This document shows, piece after piece, positions 6,504 through 11,649 of a DNA stretch of 11,649 nt. Both the position numbers and the translations under genes were made by a program. The notes below the pieces were generated by a model, which saw only the letters and a list, made by a program, of their open reading frames with translations, had not been told where the DNA came from and ran no database searches. The DNA is from JBOFLG01 sp051657745 (GTDB taxonomy: Bacteria; Actinomycetota; Actinomycetes; Actinomycetales; Dermatophilaceae): assembly GCA_051657745.1 (NCBI GenBank), contig JBOFLG010000127.1, forward strand, positions 1-11,649, written 5' to 3'. The stretch's first letter is position 1. Each line of letters starts with the position of its first letter.

Positions 6504-7822
6504 CGGTGGGCCCCTGCCGCTTGGTCGTGGTGGATCCGGAACCGATCCGGCACCCCGAACTCCTGGAACGCCACCCGCTTTTCGATCGGGTAGGGCTCGC
6601 GGCCGAGGATCGCGGCCAGGATGACCGAGTTGCGGTAGGCGCCCATGCCGAGGTCGGGAGCGACGAAGCCATGGGTGTGCTCCTCGCCGTTCTGGACCCA
6701 GATCTCGCGGTCCTCCCGGTCGACGGAGTACGTCGCGCTGGCCGCGTACCGGCCCTGGTCGTCGAGCCGCATCCGGTCACGCACCGGCTCCAGGAACGCG
6801 GGCGGGCCGGCGCGGTAGCCGGTGGCGAGGACCAGCGCGCTGGTCTCCATCGCGTAGTCCTCGCCCTGCTCGGCGTGGTGCAGCGCGAGCCGGTAGCCGG
6901 ACCGGGTCGCGGTCACCGCGCGCAGTTCGGTGTTGGTCAGCAGAGTGGTCTCGGGCGTACTGCTGAGCGAGCGGGTGTAGAGCGTCTCGTGGATCGCGTC
7001 GATGGTGGTGCTGGAGATGCCCTTATAGAGCGACCGCTGCGACCTCACAAGTTCCTCGCGGGTGGTGTGTGGGAGCGACTGGAAGTAGCCGGTGTACTCC
7101 GGGGAGGTCAGTTCGAGAGTGAGTTTGGTGTACTCCATCGGGAAGAACCGGGGACTGCGGGTCAACCAGGCCAGGTGGTAGTCGTGACGGGTCTGGTCGG
7201 TGAGCAGGTCGAGGAACACCTCGGCGGCGGACTGGCCGCTGCCGACCACGGTGATGGAGCGGCGAGACATCAGCGCGTCGCGCCGGGCCAGGTACTGCGC
7301 GGAGTGGGTCACCGGGCCGGCGGGCTCATGCCGGGCGGCATCCCGGGCGCACTCCGGCAGGTACGGCGTGGTGCCGGTGCCGAGCGCCAGCCGGCGCCCG
7401 CGGTGGGTTTCACCCGACGCGGTGTGCACGAGGTACGCCTCGCCGTCGTGCGTCACGGTGGTGACCTGCTGGCCGAACCGGACGGTGCTGAGTTGGGCGG
7501 CGACCCATTGGCAGTATCGGTTGTACTCGCGCCGATGTGGCAGGAAGTTCTCCCGGATGTAGAACGGGTAGATCCGGCCGGATTGCTTGAGGTAGTTGAG
7601 GAAACTGAACGGCGAGGTGGGGTCGGCCATCGTGACCAGGTCGGCGAGGAAGGGGACTTGCAGGGTGGCGTCGTCGAGCATCAGGCCTGGGTGCCAGTCG
7701 AATTCGTCGCGGCTCTCGAGGAAGATGCAGTCGAGTTGGTCGATCGGGTGGGCCAGCGCGGCCAGCCCGAGGTTGAACGGGCCGACCCCGATGCCGATCA
7801 GGTCGCGGGTCAGGGTGCTCAC
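6500..7822 (-). CDS. desB: DesB-type cadaverine/lysine N-hydroxylase
   Basis: FAD- and NADPH-dependent N-monooxygenase of the lysine/ornithine hydroxylase (IucD/SidA) family, 440 residues from GTG 7822. In a des cluster it hydroxylates the free amine of cadaverine (or putrescine), creating the N-OH that later forms the hydroxamate. Visible motifs: FAD-binding GIGVGPFNLGLA near residue 10, the family signature WHPGLMLDDATLQVPFL (about 43-59), the NADPH-binding VVGSGQSAAE (about 192-201), and LVLATGYR (about 330-337). I chose GTG 7822 because it overlaps the decarboxylase stop as GTGA and sits eight residues before the FAD motif; a start at 7858 would add 12 residues lying wholly inside the upstream gene. 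Its stop overlaps the fusion gene's ATG. Substrate (cadaverine versus putrescine) is inferred from the neighbouring decarboxylase, not from residues. Confidence 0.93.
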   Translation of the reverse strand: MSTLTRDLIGIGVGPFNLGLAALAHPIDQLDCIFLESRDEFDWHPGLMLDDATLQVPFLADLVTMADPTSPFSFLNYLKQSGRIYPFYIRENFLPHRREYNRYCQWVAAQLSTVRFGQQVTTVTHDGEAYLVHTASGETHRGRRLALGTGTTPYLPECARDAARHEPAGPVTHSAQYLARRDALMSRRSITVVGSGQSAAEVFLDLLTDQTRHDYHLAWLTRSPRFFPMEYTKLTLELTSPEYTGYFQSLPHTTREELVRSQRSLYKGISSTTIDAIHETLYTRSLSSTPETTLLTNTELRAVTATRSGYRLALHHAEQGEDYAMETSALVLATGYRAGPPAFLEPVRDRMRLDDQGRYAASATYSVDREDREIWVQNGEEHTHGFVAPDLGMGAYRNSVILAAILGREPYPIEKRVAFQEFGVPDRFRIHHDQAAGAHR

Positions 7823-9261
7823 CGGGCCTCCTCCAGGAAGGAACTGCCCAGTCGGCACACCTGGTTGACGATGTCGAGGATGTCGTCGGGCGTCGCCTTG
7901 GGGTTGAGCAGGGTGAATTTGAGGTACTGGCGTCCGTCGACCTTCGTGCCGGCGACCACCGCCATTCCGGATCTCCAGAGCTCAGCGCGGATCCGGCGGT
8001 TCACCTCGCCAAGGGACTCCTCGTCGAGGTCCGGGTGGTGGTAGCGGAAGACCACTGTGGACAGGTGTGACCGCGTCACCACCTGGATGTGCGGAGTTGT
8101 CAGCAGCCGGTCGTAGACGATGCGCGCGAGGTCGATGACGCTGTCGAAGTAGGCGCCGATCTGGTCGGGTCCCATGGTGCGCAGGGTGATCCACAACTTC
8201 ACGGCGTCGAAGCGGCGGGTGGTCTGCAGTGACTTGTCGACCTGGTTGGGGTTCTCCGACTCCTTCGGGTTGAGGTAATCCGCATACCACGCGGCGTGCT
8301 GCATGGTGGCCAGGTCGCGCACGAGCAGCGCGCTGGAGGAGACCGGCTGGTACCACGACTTGTGGAAGTCGACCGTGACCGAGTCGGAGTGCTCGACCCC
8401 GTCGAGCAGGTGTCGGTGTCGCGTGGAGGCCAGCAGCCCGCCACCGTACGCCGCATCGACGTGGAGCCACGTGCCGTGCGCTCGGCACACCTCGGCGATG
8501 TCTGCGAGCGGGTCGATCACGCCGAAGTCCGTGGTGCCGGCAGTGGCCACCACGGCGCCGGGGGTCAGGCCGTCGGCGAGACAGTCCGCGATCATCCGAG
8601 CCAGGGCAGACACATCCATCCGGCGCTGGTGGTCGGTCGGGACGGTGACCGTGGCGGCGTCGCCCATGCCGAGCAGGCGGACCGACTTGGCGATCGAGAA
8701 GTGGCTGTCGGCGGAGGCGAAGAACCGCAGCCGGTCCAGCGGGATGCCGCGGCGCTGGGCTTCGCCGCGGGCCAGCAACAGCGCGTGCAGGTTGGCCTGG
8801 CTGCCGCCGCTGGTGAACACGCCATCGCGGGTCGCTTCGGGGTAGCCGACGCGGCCGGCGGTCCAGTCGATGAGGTGGCGTTCCATGAAGGTGCCGCCGA
8901 CGGACTGGTCGAAGGTGTCCATCGAGGTGTTGACCGCCGCCATCAGGAGTTCACCGACGAGGGCCGGAATCACCACGGGGCAGTTGAGGTGCGCGGCGTA
9001 CTTCGGGTCGTGGAACCACACCGTGTCCTGGAGCCACAGTCCGCGAAGTTCCGACAGGGCTGCGGCGTTGTCGCCGAGCGGCCGGTCCAGGTCGACGTCG
9101 AGCACCGGCTTCGCGGCCAGCGCCGGGGTCAGGCCGGTGACCGGCCGGTCGAGCGTGGCGAGCTGGTCGACCAAGAGCCGGAGCCCTTCGGTGATGCCGG
9201 CGGCATAGGCGCCGGCGTTGTCCGGATGGAACAGGTGGTCTGCGGTGGACGCAGTGGGCAA
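7819..9261 (-). CDS. desA: DesA-type PLP-dependent lysine/ornithine decarboxylase
   Basis: First gene of the operon: a group II pyridoxal-phosphate decarboxylase, expected to make cadaverine from lysine (or putrescine from ornithine). Numbering from TTG 9261 (480 residues), it shows FTSGGSQANL (about 149-158, phosphate binding), TAGTTDFGVIDPL, HVDAAYGGG (about 267-275, Asp contacting the pyridinium nitrogen) and VDFHKSW with the Schiff-base Lys at 301. The N-terminal ADHLFHPDNAGAY matches the HLLND..A.QY opening of Streptomyces DesA. I prefer TTG 9261 because GGGAGGG lies five bases before it, whereas GTG 9282 sits one base after the iron box and has no room for a ribosome binding site. It ends in a GTGA overlap with the hydroxylase gene. 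The iron box upstream implies repression by an IdeR/DmdR-type regulator when iron is plentiful. Confidence 0.93.
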   Translation of the reverse strand: MPTASTADHLFHPDNAGAYAAGITEGLRLLVDQLATLDRPVTGLTPALAAKPVLDVDLDRPLGDNAAALSELRGLWLQDTVWFHDPKYAAHLNCPVVIPALVGELLMAAVNTSMDTFDQSVGGTFMERHLIDWTAGRVGYPEATRDGVFTSGGSQANLHALLLARGEAQRRGIPLDRLRFFASADSHFSIAKSVRLLGMGDAATVTVPTDHQRRMDVSALARMIADCLADGLTPGAVVATAGTTDFGVIDPLADIAEVCRAHGTWLHVDAAYGGGLLASTRHRHLLDGVEHSDSVTVDFHKSWYQPVSSSALLVRDLATMQHAAWYADYLNPKESENPNQVDKSLQTTRRFDAVKLWITLRTMGPDQIGAYFDSVIDLARIVYDRLLTTPHIQVVTRSHLSTVVFRYHHPDLDEESLGEVNRRIRAELWRSGMAVVAGTKVDGRQYLKFTLLNPKATPDDILDIVNQVCRLGSSFLEEAR

Positions 9262-9273
9262 GGGACCCTCCCG
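9262..9273 (-). promoter_or_regulatory. Strong ribosome binding site that decides the desA start
   Basis: Read leftward the sequence is GGGAGGGTCCC followed by TTG at 9261. GGAGG with a five-base spacer is the best Shine-Dalgarno match near the operon start, and it favours TTG 9261 over GTG 9282, which lies upstream of it. Confidence 0.7.
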
Positions 9274-9283
9274 AGTCGGCACA

Positions 9284-9302
9284 TAAGGTAAGGCTTACCT
9301 AA
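9284..9302 (-). promoter_or_regulatory. IdeR/DmdR iron box controlling the siderophore operon
   Basis: TAAGGTAAGGCTTACCTAA on the + strand (TTAGGTAAGCCTTACCTTA as read by the operon) is a 19-bp palindrome that fits every position of the IdeR/DtxR/DmdR1 consensus TWAGGTWAGSCTWACCTWA. It lies 22 bases before the preferred TTG start of the decarboxylase gene. Possible -10 hexamers are TATGGT (9311-9306) or TTAGGT within the box; neither has a good -35. In either case Fe(II)-loaded repressor would cover the -10/+1 region and shut off the whole five-gene operon. Confidence 0.92.
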
Positions 9303-9379
9303 TGAACCATAGCGTACCGACCAGTCGGACCGCTCGGCGACACCCCCCGGGCATGCGCTCGGCAACGCCCCGGCAGGCG

Positions 9380-9472
9380 CGCGGTGAGGCTCCCAGCATC
9401 CAGTGGAACTCGGTGCAAGCCAACCGTATTCGCCCCTGCCGGGCCCGGCGTGAGTCCCCAGCGATCAGGGCG
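9380..9472 (+). promoter_or_regulatory. Possible degraded cobalamin riboswitch, no downstream gene
   Basis: On the + strand this stretch contains GGAACTCGGTGCAAG (9405-9419), resembling the GGAA..CGGTG.AA core of cobalamin riboswitches, then AACCGTATTCGCCCC (9422-9436), a GC palindrome GCCGGGCCCGGC (9438-9449) and GTGAGTCC (9450-9457), like the GNGAGTCC before the B12 box in actinobacterial examples. The segment that should pair back to CTCGG and hold the CCGCAAC-type loop is missing between 9420 and 9422, and the only following gene runs the other way. If real it is a decayed orphan; otherwise it is chance. The palindrome alone could also aid termination of the glycosylase operon. Confidence 0.3.
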
Positions 9473-9509
9473 TCAAGGCCGGTCGAGGCACCCGTCGAAG
9501 GGCGCGCTG

Positions 9510-10124
9510 CTACGCCGGCCAGACCCCACTGGTGCCGCGCCGAAAGCTGCCGACCAGATGGGTATCGACGATGCCGATCGCCTCCATCAGCGCGAACATC
9601 GTGGTCGGCCCGACGAAGGCGAAGCCGGCACGCTTGAGTGCCGCCGACAGGGCCACCGACTCCGGTGATGTCGTCGGCACCTCGGCCATAGTCCGCGGCC
9701 GTGGCGTGTCGACCGGGCCGAAGGACCACACCAACGCGGCGAGGTCGCGGTGCGGCCCACCCCGCAGCGCGATCGTCGCTCGCGCGTTCGCGACCGTCGC
9801 GGCCACCTTGGCTCGGTTGCGCACGATGCCGGCGTCGGCGAGCAGACGAGCCTCGTCGGGTGCGTCGTAGCGGGCGACCCGATCCGGGTCGAAACCGTCG
9901 AACGCTGCGCGGAACGCCGGGCGCTTCCGCAGGATCGTCGCCCAGGACAACCCCGACTGGAACGCCTCGAGGGTGAGCCGTTCGAACACCCCGCGCTCGT
10001 CGCGCACCGGCATCCCCCACTCGGTGTCGTAGTACTCCCGCAGCAGCGGGTCGGATGACGCCCACCCCGGTCGAGCGAGCCCGTCGTCGCCGACGACCAG
10101 GCCATCGCCCCGGCCGTTCGTCAT
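9510..10124 (-). CDS. tag: 3-methyladenine DNA glycosylase I (TAG), zinc-less variant
   Basis: A 204-residue TAG-family base-excision repair enzyme, which removes 3-methyladenine from alkylated DNA. Alignment by eye to E. coli Tag is collinear: RPGWASSDPLLREYYDTEWG (18-37), LEAFQSGLSW (52-61) with the active-site Glu53 and Trp61, and WSFGPVDTPR. GFAFVGPTTMFALMEAIGIVD follows near the C-terminus in two adjoining stretches. The E. coli zinc site (Cys4, His17, His175, Cys179) is mostly gone: the positions here are Pro19, Tyr32, His189 and Ser193. The base-stacking Tyr16 equivalent (Tyr31) is kept. The ATG overlaps the phosphoesterase stop (ATGA), which is why I prefer it over in-frame codons up to 10286 that would lie inside that gene. 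The first 17 residues are an extra, Gly-rich lead-in. It is the last gene of the right-hand operon. Confidence 0.9.
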   Translation of the reverse strand: MTNGRGDGLVVGDDGLARPGWASSDPLLREYYDTEWGMPVRDERGVFERLTLEAFQSGLSWATILRKRPAFRAAFDGFDPDRVARYDAPDEARLLADAGIVRNRAKVAATVANARATIALRGGPHRDLAALVWSFGPVDTPRPRTMAEVPTTSPESVALSAALKRAGFAFVGPTTMFALMEAIGIVDTHLVGSFRRGTSGVWPA

Positions 10125-11266
10125 CCGCGGGTCAGCGTGATAATCGGCACCTCCGGTGAGGCCGCGACCCGAACCGGTGGGCCCCACGCCCCGACGCCGC
10201 GCGAGGTGAACACCGGCACGTCGCCCACCACGCGGTAGCCGTCGACATAGGGCTGTTGCAGCGTGACCAGATATCGAATCGGCCACTGCTGGCCGCCATG
10301 AGTGTGGCCGGACAACTGGAGGTCAACGCCGCGGCCCTGGATCTCGAATGCCTGCAGTGGTTGATGTGCGGCAAACACGGTGAAGGCACGCGGCTCGGTG
10401 CGCTCGAGCGCGGCGCCGTAGTCCGCGGCGTACTCGCCCTCGCCGGTGGCATCGTCGGCGCCCGCCAGCATGATGCTCGCACCGCCGCGGGTCAGCGGCA
10501 CCGACTCGTTGCGCAACACCGTGAGCCCGACCTGCTCGAAGCGGTCCAGCCACTCAGCGGTGTCGTCGAACATCTCGTGGTTGCCGGTCGTGGCGAACAC
10601 CCCGAGCGGGGCGCGCAGGTCAGCAAGCGGCGCCAGTTCGGGGCCGTAGCGTGCCTCCGGGCCGTCAACCAAGTCTCCAGCTACCACGACGAGGTCCGGA
10701 CGCGCGGCGTTGACCAGGCCGACGACCTCTCGGGTGAAGGCGGCGCTGCGCACTGCGCCCGCGTGGATATCGGTGATCAGCGCGACCCGGACCCCGTCGA
10801 ACTCGGCCGGCAGTTGAGCGGAGCGGACCTCAGCGGTGGTGATGGCGGGATTGGCCGCCTCGACCACCCCGTACCCGACCGCGCTGAGCGAGACCAGCGC
10901 CACCACCGGCGACGCGACCCGATTGAGCACGCGCCGCGCGTGCGCGCCGTGGCCGTGCCGCCAGCGCACCAACCAGATCGCGACACAGGCCAGCCACACC
11001 GGAACCAGGCCGAGGAAGAGATAGAAGCAGGCCGCAAGGAACACCTGGCCGACCCACACCACCGGCCGCAGCTGGGCCGGGGTGAACCACCCACCCCACG
11101 CGTCGAACCCGGCCAGTGCTGCCGCCAACAGGGCGACCAGCGCGATGGCGAGCGACCAGCGCAACCAGCGCGAGCGCCATCCGGGAGCAATCGTCAGCCG
11201 GTGCCAGACGAACGCGAGAAAGCCACCGAGGATGGCGACGGGGACGAGAACGAACCAGGCGCTCAC
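10121..11266 (-). CDS. Membrane-anchored metallophosphoesterase
   Basis: A 381-residue protein with a multi-span membrane N-terminus and a calcineurin-like phosphoesterase domain. Hydrophobic segments lie at about 4-21, 36-53, 69-85, 86-100 and 118-137. From 159 onward the two-metal signature is complete: DIH (166-168), GDLVDG (197-202), GNHE (228-231), AHQP (300-303) and GHTHGGQ (320-326). This architecture matches the YkuE/YaeI-like group, whose best-studied members hydrolyse phosphodiester or pyrophosphate bonds in lipid-linked metabolites; the substrate here is unknown. It starts at GTG 11266, overlapping the peroxidase stop as GTGA, and its own stop overlaps the tag start, so the three genes are translationally linked. 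Nothing ties it functionally to oxidative or alkylation repair except co-transcription. Confidence 0.9.
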   Translation of the reverse strand: MSAWFVLVPVAILGGFLAFVWHRLTIAPGWRSRWLRWSLAIALVALLAAALAGFDAWGGWFTPAQLRPVVWVGQVFLAACFYLFLGLVPVWLACVAIWLVRWRHGHGAHARRVLNRVASPVVALVSLSAVGYGVVEAANPAITTAEVRSAQLPAEFDGVRVALITDIHAGAVRSAAFTREVVGLVNAARPDLVVVAGDLVDGPEARYGPELAPLADLRAPLGVFATTGNHEMFDDTAEWLDRFEQVGLTVLRNESVPLTRGGASIMLAGADDATGEGEYAADYGAALERTEPRAFTVFAAHQPLQAFEIQGRGVDLQLSGHTHGGQQWPIRYLVTLQQPYVDGYRVVGDVPVFTSRGVGAWGPPVRVAASPEVPIITLTRG

Positions 11267-11649
11267 GCCGGCGACCGGTCGGTGTCAGGACCGCCCAGGG
11301 CGGTTCGGATGTCGTCGGCCAGCTCGTGCGGCTCGGCCCTGGACCCGTACCGCTGCACCACCTGACCGTCGCGGCCGATGAGGAACTTGGTGAAGTTCCA
11401 ACTGATGCGGCCGCCGAGCAGGCCCTTCTTCTCGCCCTTCAGCCAGCGGAACAACGGATGGGCGCCGGCACCGTTGACGTCGATCTTGGCGAACATCGGG
11501 AACGTCACCCCGTAGGTGAGCTGACAGAAGTCGCTGATCTCCTCCGCACTCCCCGGCTCCTGGTGGCCGAACTGGTTGCACGGGAAGCCGAGCACCACGA
11601 GCCCGTCGTCCTGAAGTTCTTCGTACAACTTCTCCAGGCCCTCGAGTTG
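11263..11649 (-). CDS. Glutathione-peroxidase-family thiol peroxidase (5' end cut off)
   Basis: The last 128 residues of a GPX-family protein, running off the right edge. The frame reads QLEGLEKLYEEL from the edge, with no need for a start inside the window. Seen: GFPCNQFG with the catalytic Gln, EPGSAEEISDFCQLTYGVTFP, and SWNFTKFLIGRDGQVVQRYGS with the catalytic Trp and Asn. The peroxidatic Cys (or Sec) lies a few codons beyond the window. The Cys in DFCQLTYGVTFP occupies the position of the resolving Cys of thioredoxin-dependent GPXs, so this is probably a thioredoxin-coupled hydroperoxide reductase rather than a glutathione enzyme, consistent with actinobacteria generally lacking glutathione (inference). 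The C-terminus carries a short PDTDRSPA tail. It is the first visible gene of a gpx-phosphoesterase-tag operon. Confidence 0.92.
   Translation of the reverse strand, partial: QLEGLEKLYEELQDDGLVVLGFPCNQFGHQEPGSAEEISDFCQLTYGVTFPMFAKIDVNGAGAHPLFRWLKGEKKGLLGGRISWNFTKFLIGRDGQVVQRYGSRAEPHELADDIRTALGGPDTDRSPA

Noticed and set aside
7823..7858. Upstream start for the hydroxylase gene (7858)
   Set aside because: It would overlap the decarboxylase by 40 bases and add residues not needed before the FAD motif; GTG 7822 with the GTGA overlap is better.
6506..8044. Long + strand open frame opposite the hydroxylase gene
   Set aside because: Antisense shadow of the DesB-type gene; low-complexity composition and no motif.
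9317..9328. CCGAC-CA-GTCGG inverted repeat upstream of the iron box
   Set aside because: Five-base arms with a two-base centre are common by chance at this base composition, and nothing ties them to a known operator.
9381..9400. GGTGAGGCTCC, a match to the first conserved block of the M-box magnesium riboswitch
   Set aside because: The remaining conserved M-box blocks (such as ACGCCAA.GGGT) are absent downstream, and no + strand magnesium transporter follows.
10125..10286. Upstream extension of the TAG gene adding 54 residues
   Set aside because: The extension lies inside the phosphoesterase coding sequence and resembles no TAG; ATG 10124 has the typical ATGA overlap.
1..11649. CRISPR arrays, tRNA or rRNA genes
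   Set aside because: No regularly spaced direct repeats and no tRNA- or rRNA-like segments were seen; nearly all sequence is accounted for by protein genes.

Overview
The window is high-GC DNA (dense G/C third positions, frequent GTG/TTG starts, four-base start/stop overlaps) from an actinobacterium. An exact match to the actinobacterial IdeR/DtxR iron-box consensus and a glycoside hydrolase closely resembling the Acidothermus E1 endoglucanase support this. I cannot name the genus.

Left edge (1-138): the last codons of an IS3-family transposase and the right terminal inverted repeat of the insertion sequence. 139-1560 (+): a GH5 cellulase-like lipoprotein whose start region lies only 40-95 bases beyond the IS end. 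1561-1703: a short gap between convergent genes, holding a small hairpin and a coding-looking relic.

1704-9302 (-): a five-gene siderophore operon transcribed leftward from an iron box at 9284-9302. In order of transcription it encodes a DesA-type PLP decarboxylase, a DesB-type diamine N-hydroxylase, one 751-residue protein joining a DesC-type acyltransferase to a DesD-type NIS synthetase, a penicillin-acylase-family Ntn hydrolase, and a second, free-standing DesC-like acyltransferase. Four of the genes are joined by overlapping start/stop codons. The fifth junction (synthetase to acylase) is bridged exactly by a 15-codon reading frame overlapping both neighbours. The chemistry is lysine (or ornithine) to cadaverine (or putrescine), then N-hydroxylation, N-acylation with succinyl/acyl-CoA, and ATP-dependent oligomerisation to a desferrioxamine- or bisucaberin-like hydroxamate. 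The extra acylase and acyltransferase suggest unusual acyl caps. No uptake or export genes lie in the window.

9303-9509: non-coding; the + strand carries a stretch resembling a damaged cobalamin riboswitch with no gene to control. 9510-11649 (-): a second overlapping operon of a glutathione-peroxidase-family protein (cut by the right edge), a membrane-anchored metallophosphoesterase, and a 3-methyladenine DNA glycosylase I that has lost three of the four zinc ligands known from the E. coli enzyme.

The most notable points are the DesC-DesD fusion with its two accessory enzymes under iron control, the coupled micro-ORF, and the TAG without a zinc site.
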